A stretch of DNA of 64,000 nucleotides, taken from assembly GCF_003813965.1 (NCBI RefSeq), contig NZ_CP033896.1:558001-622000 (forward strand), given 5' to 3'. Positions 47,675 to 57,752 of the stretch are shown piece by piece (position 1 is the stretch's first letter; each line of letters starts with the position of its first letter). The position numbers and the translations under genes are program-made. Source of the stretch: Corynebacterium choanae. Lineage in GTDB: Bacteria; Actinomycetota; Actinomycetes; Mycobacteriales; Mycobacteriaceae. The notes under the pieces were generated by a model. It saw only the letters and a list, made by a program, of their open reading frames with translations. It did no database searches and was not told the DNA's origin.

Positions 47675-48994
47675 CTACATGCCAGCCTGTTGGATAGCAG
47701 CCTTCATGTCGTCGGCAGCTTCATCCACGGTCTTGGTACCCTGCAGCGCCGCATAGGCGTTATCCTGAATAGCCTTCGAGATCGCCGGGTAGAACGGGGA
47801 GACCGGACGTGGCACCGCGTTTTCTAGGGAAACCTTCAACGCCGGCAGATACGGGTATTCGGCAATCAGCTCAGGATCGTCATAGACCGATGCCAGCACT
47901 GGCGGGAAGGACTGTTCAGCGAACCACTTCTGGTTGTCTTCGTTGGTGATGAACTCAATGAAGTCGCGAGCAGTCTGCTTATGCTCCGAGTAGACGTTGA
48001 TGCCATTGTTGTAGCCACCGAGGGTGGAAACACCAACACCGTCCTTTGCAACCAGTGGCTGCACCTCGAACTTGCCCTTCACCTGCGACGAGTCATTGGT
48101 TTCTGCCATCTCATACATGTATGGCCAGTTGATAGCGAATGCCACGTTGCCTTCCAAGAAGGACAGGTGCGTGGTTTCCTCATTAGCGCCGGTGGAAGCT
48201 TTGGCGATCACACCGTCGTTGTAGGCGTCAACCATGGCGTTGAGGCCGGCCTTTGCTGCATCGGAATCAACCTCTGGAGTCTTGCCGTCGCTGCCAACAA
48301 TGTGGCCGCCCCAACCTTCGATGAAGCCTGCCGTGTTCACCGTCAAGCCTTCATACTGCTTGAGCTGGGTGAGCAAACAATCATCGCCTGCTGGAAGCGT
48401 GGCACAGGCTGCCGCAAGTTCGTCGAAGTTCTTTGGCTCTTCCGGAACCAGTTCGGTGTTGCGGAACAGCAGCTGGCCGTTGGTGTTCTGGGGAACGGCA
48501 TACAGCTTGCCGGCGTAGGTTGCCGAATCAACAGTTGGCTTGAGCAGCTTAGAGGTGTCCACTGCCAGATCACCCTCGAGGGGGGCGAGCCACTTTTGCG
48601 CCGCGAACTCGGCAGTCCACACCACATCGAGTGCCATGACATCGTATTCGCCCGAGTTTGCCTGCAGCGACTGCACCAAGGTGGAACGCTGATCGTCGGC
48701 CTCACCAGCAAGTTCCTTTAAGGTCACTTCCTCGTCAGGATGTTCCTTATTCCATGCTTCGATGATCGGCTTGAGCTTGTCGGTGTCGTTTTTGCCCATA
48801 GCAAAGGTGATCGGGCCGCGACCTTCACCGGCAGCATCAGACTTCGCAGCCGAGCTTTCCGTCGACGAAGCGCTTGCCGCAGAGGTGCTGCTGGAGTCGG
48901 AAGAGCCAGAGTCGCCGCAGGCGGTAAGCAGTGCAGCGGTTGCCAGTGCGGTAGCACTCAAGGCGGTTAAGGTTTTGGCAGTGTGCTTGGTCAT
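47675..48994 (-). CDS. tusE: trehalose-type ABC importer binding lipoprotein
   Basis: Encodes 439 residues. The lipoprotein signal ends in the lipobox LLTAC with Cys26, followed by a Ser/Ala/Asp-rich linker (to about 60). The solute-binding domain is of the MalE-like cluster (ITFAMGKNDTDKLKPIIEAWNKEHP, YDVMALDVVWTAEFAA, WPYMYEM). Codon use is strongly biased, fitting high expression. The ATG at 48994 follows GAGAGAAG; the longer open frame upstream is not used. It would capture substrate for the permeases downstream. An ATPase gene (tusK) is not in the window, so the ATPase must be elsewhere or shared. Confidence 0.93.
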   Translation of the reverse strand: MTKHTAKTLTALSATALATAALLTACGDSGSSDSSSTSAASASSTESSAAKSDAAGEGRGPITFAMGKNDTDKLKPIIEAWNKEHPDEEVTLKELAGEADDQRSTLVQSLQANSGEYDVMALDVVWTAEFAAQKWLAPLEGDLAVDTSKLLKPTVDSATYAGKLYAVPQNTNGQLLFRNTELVPEEPKNFDELAAACATLPAGDDCLLTQLKQYEGLTVNTAGFIEGWGGHIVGSDGKTPEVDSDAAKAGLNAMVDAYNDGVIAKASTGANEETTHLSFLEGNVAFAINWPYMYEMAETNDSSQVKGKFEVQPLVAKDGVGVSTLGGYNNGINVYSEHKQTARDFIEFITNEDNQKWFAEQSFPPVLASVYDDPELIAEYPYLPALKVSLENAVPRPVSPFYPAISKAIQDNAYAALQGTKTVDEAADDMKAAIQQAGM

Positions 48995-49852
48995 AAACAA
49001 CACTTCTCTCTGAGTTGTAGAACAATGTATGAACATATCTGGTCGCCGTCCTGCATTTTTAGTAAGGACGTGGTGACGCACATACTTGTCACGCGGGTTT
49101 TCTTTCGCGGCCGATGTCCCCGCAGGAGTCTTTCCGCTTGTGCACACTATTAGCTCGTGGCACTGAACTGTCGGCCGTGTCACCGTGGTGGCCTGCACAA
49201 CAGTGACAGGTGTCGCGTGACGTTCACCGCGATTCTACCGGGTGAGCACCAGTGAGATAAGACCTTTGCAGAAAAAGGCGCAACTGTCAGACAACCACTG
49301 GTTTGCCGGTATCTGCTGGTGCTTGCGGACACAATCACGATTGGGCAGGCGTATTGCTGGCTGGGCGGAGTTTCGGTCGGGCGGTGTGTGCGATCCGGTC
49401 GGGCTGTGTTTGCCGCTGGTAGGGGACCTTGAGAAACCCCGCTACACAGGGCAATCCAACCAGAGCAGCGGTGCGGTGTAGTCGCCTGTTTAGCGTCAGG
49501 GTGCTTAGCACCAGGAGAATGTTCCTCCAGGTTGGGCAGGGCAGCATCAGTGGGGAGAGCCCGTGGGGTTACCTGACGAGTCAATGTACTGCGTCCAACG
49601 AATAGCACGATTGATGGTCACAGTAGCTATTGATGTACGCAGGTTCCGCAGCCGGTGCTAGAGCAATCTTTGGGGGGTGGCTAGATCCTGCCCTTGAGAA
49701 AAACGCTCCCGTAATGACTGCGGCAGGTTCGATACCACGCGCCTGAAGGTCAGAACGATACTGCATCTGCCGGCTGCGCGAAGCTGCACAGGGTGTCGAT
49801 TGGCGGTGAAATCACCCTGCAAGAGTTCCTAGCCTGGTTCGCAAGTGCAGGC
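48995..49852. other. gap upstream of tusE
   Basis: About 860 bp holding the tusE promoter on the minus strand. No gene, repeat or known RNA is recognised; the tusK gene present here in C. glutamicum is absent. Confidence 0.5.
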
Positions 49853-50560
49853 TTATGGTGTCTTGCTGGGCGCGTCGCCGGTGCCGCGTAACACTGCGCG
49901 TTCTTTGCTTGCAATTGTTTCCATGCGGGCAATGCTAACTGGTGGAGTTACCAGTACGGCCGATCCGCCGACACTCAACGGTTCAAGTACTGCACTGTTG
50001 AGCGATGCAAGATCGGTAAATCCAGCGCTGATCAGCCGAATCCCGGTGGGAAGATCACTAGATACCAGGTCGGAAAGGCGTTGCGATGCTGCGGTGAAAC
50101 TGTCCCCGTAGGGGCGGATTGCCGGTCCGAAATCAAGAAAATCCTCCGGCAGTTCGCCGCCGGTTTCTTCCACGCCCCGGCCGAGGGGATCATCGGTGAC
50201 AATCACGATCTCTGGGGGAGCATCGTCGATGGTGATATCGGCATAGTTAGTGGCGCGCGCCAGATTGGTAAACACTACCGGGGTGGTGTTGACTTCCTCG
50301 TCGCCAGGGAAATGCAGTGTTACCCCTGCCGCCAGTGCACCGAGTGCGATCACAACGGGCTGCCAGCCAGAGGGAAGATCGATGACGATGCCATCGCCGG
50401 GGGTGAGATCGAATTCTTCCCGCAGCATATTGGCGACTTTCGCCGTCCAATTGTCGAGGGTGATTGCGGAAAATTCGACTCGCGTGTCGGCACTGTCGTT
50501 ATACACGGTCAGTCGTGGAATTGCTGGATCGGTGTGAAGAAGATCGTCGAGCAGCTGCAT
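49853..50560 (-). CDS. TIGR03089 family protein
   Basis: Encodes 235 residues. It matches the actinobacterial TIGR03089 family: a truncated acyl-adenylate-enzyme-like fold with DLPSGWQPVVIALGALAAGVTLHFPGD and ITLDNWTAKVANML. The AMP-binding P-loop of full enzymes is missing, so it is probably not an active ligase. It neighbours the LCP gene as in M. tuberculosis (Rv3268 beside Rv3267). The role is unknown but may relate to envelope assembly. Confidence 0.88.
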   Translation of the reverse strand: MQLLDDLLHTDPAIPRLTVYNDSADTRVEFSAITLDNWTAKVANMLREEFDLTPGDGIVIDLPSGWQPVVIALGALAAGVTLHFPGDEEVNTTPVVFTNLARATNYADITIDDAPPEIVIVTDDPLGRGVEETGGELPEDFLDFGPAIRPYGDSFTAASQRLSDLVSSDLPTGIRLISAGFTDLASLNSAVLEPLSVGGSAVLVTPPVSIARMETIASKERAVLRGTGDAPSKTP

Positions 50561-50889
50561 AACATGTAAGCGTAACTGTAGCTACACACCTATGCCGACA
50601 GGTGGTAGCCCCTTGGGTGCCTTGTGGGCATCGGCGCCCGGCGGAAAACAGTGTGTGAGATCGCGACCGGGGTGTCGTTGTTATGTGCCAGGTTGTGCAC
50701 CTGTCGCCGGGGGTTCAAGTTAGCCGGTTTTGCCAGAGGTATGAGATTGTCGGTTTCGCTTTGCTGGTGAGACACGTGGTCTACAACGAAAACAACCATC
50801 CCAGGCGCAGGCGCAGTGGGGTGGGTCACTTGCTCTGGTGCTGGGATGGTTGCTGGTGCAGTTCTTCTAGTGTTGCTTCGCCGGTGTGT
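50561..50889. other. gap between the TIGR03089 and LCP genes
   Basis: About 330 bp with no gene or clear terminator. Confidence 0.45.
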
Positions 50890-52476
50890 CTAGTAGACGC
50901 ATCGTGGCCCGTCGCCGCCAGCATCGATCACTGCAGGGGCGTCGTCGACGGCTTCTTCACCGGGCTGTCCGACGACAGCGGGGGGAAGCTCATATTCCGT
51001 GTCGGCTTTCGGACCGACATAGTCGCCGTGCACCACTACTACAGCCTCACCGGGTTCGAGGGAATCAGATTGGGTGATGGGCAGGGAACCTAACAGTTTG
51101 GCGAGCTGTTTCACTTCCCGATCATCCGGGTCGGCGGCCACAATCTGGCTGCGGTCGTAGAGACCTTCTGGGGCGTTGCTGATATCCCCGATCGGATAGT
51201 TGTCGTCGGCGAGATATTGCGCCACCCGCGCGGCTAACCCAGTTGCCAGCGATGCGTTGAGGGTGTGCACAATCAGTGGTTTCTTGCCGTCATCTGCAGC
51301 AGTGTCGGCGGGTTCTTCGGTTGCTTCCGGTGCGGCTGTTGCGGTGGAAAGCAGGGTGTCGAAGAAGTCGTGAACTTCCTTAGTGTCGACGGTAACCACC
51401 GATTCGCCATAGTCACCCACCCCGTCAATGGAGGTCACCGGAATGGTGGTGAACTTCACTCGACCGCCGGCCAAGTTTTGCAGCTGGTTAGCAAACGACA
51501 TAATGTCCCAGCCTTCGTCGATAATCACCGAACGGCGGATCGCGTCGGCCAGCTGCGCGAGGGTGGCAGTATTCGTTAACGTGCCGTTGGACAGCATCTT
51601 GTTCACCAGGGACGCCATGTAGGCCTGCTGCCGGGTGATCCGGTCGAGGTCGCCGCGGGGCAGACCGTGCCGCTGCCGAACATAGGACAGCGCATCAGGA
51701 CCATTGAGGGTTTGCCGTCCGGCAGGGAAGTTCGCCTGACTGAATTCGTCTTGGGTGGGTTCCAGCAGACACACTTCCACACCGCCGACCGCATCGGTGA
51801 GGAGCACGAATCCGAGCAAACCGATTTCGGCATAGTGGTCGACAGTCACCCCAGACAGTCGGGAGATCGCCCGAATCAGGGCGGCCCGTCCCGCTTCAGT
51901 GGATCGGGCGATGAGTTCTTTTTGGTCGGTGATGCCTTGTTCTAACAGCTGGGTTTGTTTCGCTGCTTTATATGCGGAGTAGACACCGTTGATTTTCATG
52001 TTGCCCATCTGCGGGTCGTGAATATAGGTGTCCCGCGGAATGGAGATAGCTGTTGCCGAGGAGCCATCATTTGGCACCCGGATGAGCATCAACGTGTCGG
52101 TGTTGTCGTTTTCTTCATCCCCGGCGCGCAGCATGGCGATTTCTTCGGGGGTGAGGGGGTTGCCTTGGGCGTCGGCTCGGGAATCGGATCCGACGAGGAG
52201 AATATCGGTGGCACCGTCGGTTGCTTGGCCGTGTTTGGCGACTTTTTTCTCACCTGAGGTGCCGGCAATAGCGTCGCCGAGGGCAAGTGATGAGGCGCTG
52301 GCGACGTCGTTGCCGATGCGGCCGACGGTGGCGTAGCCGACAGCGGAGAGGGTGATCATAAGCAGCGCGAGGACGGTGAGGATGACCAGGACGATGGTGG
52401 GTTGGGACTGGCGTGCCGGGTTGGCTGGCAGGGGGAGTGACTGCACCTGCCGAGCCTTGCGGGTTTGTGGGTCCAC
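50890..52476 (-). CDS. lcpA: LytR-CpsA-Psr (LCP) glycopolymer transferase
   Basis: Encodes 528 residues. LCP enzymes join arabinogalactan to peptidoglycan by phosphotransfer. A basic cytoplasmic tail and one membrane helix (about 27-50) precede the LCP domain: ILLVGSDSRAD, NTDTLMLIRVP, AISIPRDTYIH, AVGGVEVCL and YVRQRHGLPRGDLDRITRQQ (the conserved Arg/Asp residues). A C-terminal LytR_C domain (about 400-500) follows an Ala/Glu-rich linker. GTG start with GAGGAGAAA upstream. Divergent from rmlD; C. glutamicum LcpA is the close relative. Confidence 0.95.
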   Translation of the reverse strand: MDPQTRKARQVQSLPLPANPARQSQPTIVLVILTVLALLMITLSAVGYATVGRIGNDVASASSLALGDAIAGTSGEKKVAKHGQATDGATDILLVGSDSRADAQGNPLTPEEIAMLRAGDEENDNTDTLMLIRVPNDGSSATAISIPRDTYIHDPQMGNMKINGVYSAYKAAKQTQLLEQGITDQKELIARSTEAGRAALIRAISRLSGVTVDHYAEIGLLGFVLLTDAVGGVEVCLLEPTQDEFSQANFPAGRQTLNGPDALSYVRQRHGLPRGDLDRITRQQAYMASLVNKMLSNGTLTNTATLAQLADAIRRSVIIDEGWDIMSFANQLQNLAGGRVKFTTIPVTSIDGVGDYGESVVTVDTKEVHDFFDTLLSTATAAPEATEEPADTAADDGKKPLIVHTLNASLATGLAARVAQYLADDNYPIGDISNAPEGLYDRSQIVAADPDDREVKQLAKLLGSLPITQSDSLEPGEAVVVVHGDYVGPKADTEYELPPAVVGQPGEEAVDDAPAVIDAGGDGPRCVY

Positions 52477-52731
52477 CAGTTTCTCCTCATTGTGGGCGGC
52501 GTTTGATATGTCTGCGGTTGCCCGCAGGTAGAGAACGGTTGTTAAGAGTACTCGGATTGTGGCGGTGTGTGCTATTGCCGTTGCGGTTTGGGTGGGTGGT
52601 GGCAGTGGATGGTTTGGGCTGTTGGTGGGAAACCGGTGCTTAGGGTTTGTTGGTGGTTGGGTTGTCCGGTGGAATGCGGATGGCAGGGTTTACGATGGTT
52701 GGCAGATGTGAGGCTGGAAGGTGGCGAAACT

Positions 52732-54009
52732 GTGACTGCGCAAGATGGTGCTGTGGCTGAGCGGGCGGCTGCGGGTGGGCGTCCGATTCGGGTGATGATT
52801 GTGGGGACTGGCCAGTTGTCGCAGGCGATGCAAGCGCTGGCGCCAACCGATGTGGTGGACCTTACTGTGCTTGGTCGGGCAGAGTTGGATCTTGCTGATG
52901 CGGCGGAGGTTGCTGCATATGGGGGGTTTGCGGCGGCGGATGTGGTGGTGTGTACGGCTGCGTTTACCCAGGTGGATGTGGCAGAAGATGCTGCGCAGCG
53001 GGAGCAGGTTTGGGCGGTGAATGCGTCGGCGCCGGGGTTGATTGCGCAGGCTTGTGCGGAGGCTGGTACGGCGCTGGTGCATGTGTCGACTGATTATGTG
53101 TTTGGTTCCCGGCCGCTGCCGGAGGAATTAGCCGCCCCGGTGGGGGTGGATTCGCCGCCCCCTTCGCCGCAGGATCCACAGGTGCGGCAAGTGGTGGATG
53201 GGTTGGCGTTTGCATCTGCTGATCCGGTTGATCCGGAGGCGGTGTATGGGATTTCGAAAGCCGCCGGTGAACAGCAGGTGTTGGCTGCTGATCCGTGGCA
53301 TGTGGTGGTGCGGACGGCGTGGCTGCTTAGCGGGGAGATGCTGCCAGGGGTGCGGGATTTCGCGTCGACGATGTGTCGTCTTGCCCGGTCGGGGGTGTCT
53401 CCGAAGGTGGTGGCGGATCAGTGGGGTTCGCCGACGGTGGTGACCGATTTGGCGGTGGCATTGTGGCAGCTGGTTGGTCGGGTGGCGCTGGTGCGAGCCT
53501 GTGGGTTGCCGGATTTGATGGATGCACCGGTGTGTGCACCCGATGCTGGTCGTGGGATGCCAGTTGCAGATTGTTCGCAGGCGGAACATAAGCCGCGGAT
53601 TGTTGCGGCGTTGGCGGCGATGCCGCCGCAGCGGCTGGCACGACTAGCGTGTCTGGTGGCACCGGGGATGGGCGACCGGGAAGCAGCACAGGTTGGGGAT
53701 CAATGGGTGCGAACACAGTGCTTCGATGAGCTTGCTGAACAGCTCGCGGCAACAGGTGGAGTGTTGCATGCGGCGGGCAGTGAACCGGCGACTTGGTTTC
53801 ATGTGGCTGCTGAACTGTTTGCGGCGTTGCCGGGGCATGCGGCAACGGTGGTGCCGTGCACCACTGCGGAATATCCGACGGCGGCGCCGCGGCCAGCGTT
53901 TTCAGTGCTTGATTCGGGCAAGTTGACCCAGCTTGGGATCACCCCACCGGGCGGCTACCGCGGACAAGTGTCGCACCTGGTGGGGGTCGCGCCTCGTCCG
54001 CTTGGCTGA
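52732..54009 (+). CDS. rmlD: dTDP-4-dehydrorhamnose reductase with two insertions
   Basis: Encodes 425 residues. RmlD makes dTDP-L-rhamnose, the donor for the arabinogalactan linker. The Rossmann start is VMIVGTGQLSQAM; then LDLADAAEV, VVCTAAFTQVD, VHVSTDYVFG and the catalytic Y172-x-x-x-K176 (YGISK). Usual RmlD is about 290-300 residues. Two extra stretches are seen: about 40 residues (125-165) rich in Pro and Asp between STDYVFG and YGISK, and about 90 residues (250-340) between the TDLAVALWQL strand and VLHAAGSEPATWFHVAAEL. GTG at 52732 with GGAAGGTGG upstream. A longer frame exists but is GC-skewed and not conserved. Confidence 0.92.
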   Translation: MTAQDGAVAERAAAGGRPIRVMIVGTGQLSQAMQALAPTDVVDLTVLGRAELDLADAAEVAAYGGFAAADVVVCTAAFTQVDVAEDAAQREQVWAVNASAPGLIAQACAEAGTALVHVSTDYVFGSRPLPEELAAPVGVDSPPPSPQDPQVRQVVDGLAFASADPVDPEAVYGISKAAGEQQVLAADPWHVVVRTAWLLSGEMLPGVRDFASTMCRLARSGVSPKVVADQWGSPTVVTDLAVALWQLVGRVALVRACGLPDLMDAPVCAPDAGRGMPVADCSQAEHKPRIVAALAAMPPQRLARLACLVAPGMGDREAAQVGDQWVRTQCFDELAEQLAATGGVLHAAGSEPATWFHVAAELFAALPGHAATVVPCTTAEYPTAAPRPAFSVLDSGKLTQLGITPPGGYRGQVSHLVGVAPRPLG

Positions 54010-54034
54010 TCGTGCCCGCTACACTGTTGATCTT

Positions 54035-54943
54035 GTGAACACCCCAATTGCTGTTGCGACAGTCACTTTCCATCCCGGCCGGCATTTTCGTACGATGCTG
54101 CAATCGCTTGATGCTGCCACAACCGGGGAGACGGTTGCGGTGATTGCCGATAACGGGGGACAGGCAGCACAGCTCGCCGCCCAGCTGCAGGATGCCGTGG
54201 AGCAGGGGCTTGCGGTCGTCCTCGACTCGGGGGGCAATATTGGCTATGGGGCGGCTATGAACCGGGCGCTGGCGCAGGTGGTAGCCCTGGCTAAGCAGGG
54301 GAGTGTGCGCGGTGACTATTGTGTGCTCACCAACCCGGATGTCACCTTTGATCCTGGCTCGATCGATGCGCTACTTGACTGCGCTCGTCAGTGGCCTGAT
54401 GCGGCGGCGATCGGTCCGGCGATTCGGGATGTGGATGGAAGCCGCTATCCGTCGGCGCGAACCATTCCAACCTTGCGGAACGGTATTGGTCACGCATTAT
54501 TTGGGTCTGTGTGGCCGAATAATCCGTGTACCCGCGCCTATCAGGGACGTGATGTGCTGAGCGCCGTGGAGCCGGTGACGTGCGGATGGCTGTCCGGGTC
54601 GTGTTTGTTGGTGAATCTGGAGGCATTTACCCGAATTGGCGGATTCGATGAACGCTACTTCATGTATTTAGAAGACGTTGATTTGGGTGATCGTTTTCAG
54701 CGTGCCGGATATGTCAATGTGTTTTGTCCGGCGGCGACAGTGGCACACGATCGTGGCCATGTGGCGAAGAAATATCCGGCGGCGATGCTGCCGGCGCATC
54801 ACCGGTCGGCCTACCGTTTCCAAGCTGACCGCCATTCGGGACTTGTGTATGCCCCGCTGCGGGCAGCGCTTGCCGCAGGCTTGGCGTTACGGTGCGGCAT
54901 TGCGATTTTGGTGACGAAGCTTCGCCGCGGGCAACACCACTAA
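54035..54943 (+). CDS. wbbL: rhamnosyltransferase for the arabinogalactan linker
   Basis: Encodes 302 residues of the GT2 family. It transfers rhamnose from dTDP-rhamnose to GlcNAc-decaprenyl-PP. Visible motifs: VATVTFHPG at the start, NIGYGAAMN, the donor/metal segment NPDVTF, GSCLLVNLEAFTRIGGFDERYFMYLEDVDLGDR near the end of the domain. The GTG at 54035 is a plausible start; the frame upstream overlaps rmlD. It is encoded 26 bp after rmlD, so the donor-making enzyme and the transferase are co-expressed. Confidence 0.93.
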   Translation: MNTPIAVATVTFHPGRHFRTMLQSLDAATTGETVAVIADNGGQAAQLAAQLQDAVEQGLAVVLDSGGNIGYGAAMNRALAQVVALAKQGSVRGDYCVLTNPDVTFDPGSIDALLDCARQWPDAAAIGPAIRDVDGSRYPSARTIPTLRNGIGHALFGSVWPNNPCTRAYQGRDVLSAVEPVTCGWLSGSCLLVNLEAFTRIGGFDERYFMYLEDVDLGDRFQRAGYVNVFCPAATVAHDRGHVAKKYPAAMLPAHHRSAYRFQADRHSGLVYAPLRAALAAGLALRCGIAILVTKLRRGQHH

Positions 54944-55565
54944 TCGAGCAACACCCCAAATCGGGGAACATCACCAATACTGCCCGTTTCAAGTAACACT
55001 GCCAATACTGTGCATTCGCTGGGCGCTGCGCGCACTAGCAGCCCGGTAGGTTGCAGGCTGCGGTCCGCCCGCCGAGATGCGGCGACGGCGCCCAGATGGG
55101 TAAATGACGATGGAGGTGGCAGTGGGATCTTCTGTCAGGTCGGTGCTGGTTGGTGTTGATCGATACTGCAGGCTGCCGCTGGTAGCTGTGCTGGCAGCAG
55201 CAGTTTTGGTTTCTCTGCGGTGGTTGCACAGCATCGATTTGGCAGGGATTGTTTCTGTGAGATCGGCCACCAACCAGCGTGTGGATGGCGGTGTATGGGG
55301 CTGCGCTTTGCAACAATAGAGCGAATATTCCGCGCCATGATGATGCCGACACACAAGCTGAGCGGGGCAACACGCTTTCCTTCCTTCAGCTTGGGGAGCG
55401 TCGCCGCGCCGGGTTTCGCCGCCAGTTATTTATCAGGGTGGTGTTGCCTGCTGTGCGTGCGGGCACCGGTTGTTGGCGTTGTCGTCGACAGGACAGCGCG
55501 AGAAAACATATTGACGTTTGTGATGGTTTCGGGGGTTTCCGAAGCCTGTGGAAAAGTGAGTCGTT
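54944..55565. other. gap wbbL / manC
   Basis: About 620 bp. A short CCCC-AAATC-GGGG hairpin sits at 54953-54967 close to the wbbL stop. A 71-codon plus frame (55104-55319) lacks support. The manC promoter must lie at the right end. Confidence 0.4.
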
Positions 55566-56660
55566 GTGAACCACACCTTCGCCGCCGAGCGGCGCGATAT
55601 TGATGCAGTCATTCTTGTCGGTGGCAAAGGCACCCGGTTGCGGCCGTTGACCTGTCACACCCCAAAGCCGATGCTGCCGGTCGGCGGTGTGCCGTTTTTA
55701 ACGCATCTGCTTGCACGGATTCGTGCAGCGGGGATCACCCATGTGGTGTTGGGAACAAGTTTTCAGCGGGAAGTGTTCGAAGAGCACTTTGGGGATGGTG
55801 CTGATCTTGGCCTGGAGATCGACTATGTCTTTGAGTCGAAACCGTTAGGCACCGGTGGTGCGATCGCGAATGTGGCCGAGAAGCTGCGGCACGACACGGT
55901 GGTGGTGTTTAACGGCGATGTGCTTGGCGGCACGGATTTGCAGTCGATCATTGCTCATCACCAGCACAGTGCTGCTGATGTGACGCTGCATCTGGTGCGG
56001 GTGACTGATCCGCGTGCCTATGGGTGTGTTCCAACTGACAGCGACGGGCGGGTGTTGGAGTTTTTGGAAAAAACCATGGATCCGCCGACTGATCAGATTA
56101 ATGCTGGCTGTTATGTGTTCCGCCGGGAGATTATTGAACAGATTCCGCGTGGCCGGGTGGTGAGTGTGGAACGGGAAACCTTCCCAGGTTTGCTGGCTGC
56201 AGGAAAGCATCTGCAGGGGTTTGTGGATAATTCCTATTGGCGGGATATGGGCACACCGCATGATTTTGTGCGTGGATCCTCGGATCTGGTGCGCGGTATT
56301 GCACCATCGCCGGTATTGGCAGGCAAAACCGGGGAGTGTTTGGTTGATGACACCGCCGGGGTGAAAGATGGGGTGCTGCTGCTTGGCGGCACTGTTGTTG
56401 GGCGCGGATCAGAGATCGGTGCCGGCTGTCGACTCGATGACACCGCCGTGTTTGATGGGGTGACTATTGAACCGGGGGCGATTATTAAAAATTCGATTAT
56501 TGCCTCCGGGGTGCATATTGGTGCCAATGCGCGGATCTATGACTGTCTGATCGGGGAGGGGGCACAGATCGGTGCCCGCTGTGAACTGCGCAAAGGTATG
56601 CGGGTGTGGCCAGGGGTGGTTATCCCCGATGGTGGCATTCGCTTCTCGACGGACGCCTAG
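55566..56660 (+). CDS. manC: mannose-1-phosphate guanylyltransferase
   Basis: Encodes 364 residues. It joins GTP and mannose-1-phosphate into GDP-mannose, the donor for mannosylated envelope lipids and lipoglycans. The nucleotide-binding start is VGGKGTRLRPLT (18-29), then PKPMLPVGG and the metal-binding FNGDVLGG; SYWRDMGTP and a C-terminal left-handed beta-helix with hexapeptide repeats (GGTVVGRGSEIGAGC... IIASGVHIGANARIY) follow. GTG start at 55566. In M. tuberculosis the same position holds Rv3264c. Similar nucleotidyltransferases can use other sugars, but context favours mannose. Confidence 0.93.
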   Translation: MNHTFAAERRDIDAVILVGGKGTRLRPLTCHTPKPMLPVGGVPFLTHLLARIRAAGITHVVLGTSFQREVFEEHFGDGADLGLEIDYVFESKPLGTGGAIANVAEKLRHDTVVVFNGDVLGGTDLQSIIAHHQHSAADVTLHLVRVTDPRAYGCVPTDSDGRVLEFLEKTMDPPTDQINAGCYVFRREIIEQIPRGRVVSVERETFPGLLAAGKHLQGFVDNSYWRDMGTPHDFVRGSSDLVRGIAPSPVLAGKTGECLVDDTAGVKDGVLLLGGTVVGRGSEIGAGCRLDDTAVFDGVTIEPGAIIKNSIIASGVHIGANARIYDCLIGEGAQIGARCELRKGMRVWPGVVIPDGGIRFSTDA

Positions 56661-57284
56661 CCAGACGGGGTGGGGCGATGGCCGCCGCTATGGGGGCGTG
56701 TGGCGCAATGATTGCTGCCCGGTCGTGGCGGTGACACGCCGCACAACGCCACACTTGGGGTAGGTGCCCCTTCCTAACACAAGATGTAGTACCCCCGTTA
56801 AATACACCCGCTTTGTGGTGTGTGTGACGGATGTGAAATCTGTGATTTCGTGTGAGCGGACGAAGTGGCGTGAACAGCAATTCTTCTGCAGGGCGCTTGA
56901 CGGGAAATAGGTATTGCGTGTCTAATCACTTCAGTCAAGCCTTTCGCCGCACCCCAACACCTAGGGGTGTAGGCGTTGTTGCTAACACAAGCAGTGCAGG
57001 CGAGGTGGCCAAGGGTAGGTGACCGCCAACCTTTGGTCGGCGGGAAGGCGTATGGAAGGAACCTCTCGCCGCCCCACGGTCAGCAGGCCGCGGTGCACAG
57101 TTGCCTGCCGCGTATTCTCGCTGCTGGCGGATATGGCCCCAAGGTGCCTGTTCACCATGTGTACGGACGCCTGTAGCGCTGTTGCTGATGGCGACAGCGG
57201 CAAGCGCATCGCTATGCTGGCCGACACTTGTTGGCGTTGCCGCACTGATATTTTTTCAACCCGATCGTGATGAAAGGAGAGCCC
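56661..57284. other. gap manC / whiB
   Basis: About 620 bp with the whiB promoter region at its right end. No gene seen. Mycobacterial F420 genes found near here are absent. Confidence 0.45.
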
Positions 57285-57617
57285 GTGGAAGATCTCGCTG
57301 GCGATACTCCCCGCCGTGCAACCCGCGCCGAAGCCCCGGATGCTACTCCAGTGGCACTGCGTCAGCTGCCGATTGAAACGATCATTCACTCGGTTGAACA
57401 TGAATGGCAAGAATATGCACTGTGTGCACAAACCGACCCGGAAGCCTTCTTCCCGGAAAAAGGCGGTTCCACCCGGGATGCGAAACGGATCTGCCAAAAA
57501 TGCAGTGTGCGTGACGAATGTTTGGAATATGCCCTCGCCACCGAGCAGCGCTTCGGTATTTGGGGTGGCCGTTCTGAGCGGGAACGCCGCCGCGACCGGC
57601 AGCGCCTCTTAGGCTAG
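57285..57617 (+). CDS. whiB2: WhiB-family iron-sulfur regulator (WhiB2/WhcD type)
   Basis: Encodes 110 residues. The four iron-sulfur cysteines are Cys47, Cys70, Cys73 and Cys79, in the WhiB pattern C...CxxCxxxxxC. The G-I-W-G-G turn (91-95) and the basic tail RSERERRRDRQRL follow. WhiB proteins bind the housekeeping sigma factor. Position next to manC and DUF1025 as in M. tuberculosis (whiB2, Rv3260c) points to the WhiB2/WhcD group, which controls cell division. GTG at 57285 with AAAGGAG 5 nt upstream. Confidence 0.95.
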   Translation: MEDLAGDTPRRATRAEAPDATPVALRQLPIETIIHSVEHEWQEYALCAQTDPEAFFPEKGGSTRDAKRICQKCSVRDECLEYALATEQRFGIWGGRSERERRRDRQRLLG

Positions 57618-57752
57618 AACCTTCAACCTTCGAGCTTGCAGCTCGTCTGGCCTGCGTCTGTTGGTTGGAGGTGGAAGACCCCACCAAAGTGAGGACTTTG
57701 TAAACAGGATCAGCAGGGCAGCTTCAGCAGGGGAGCAGTCCGGGGAAAGGCG

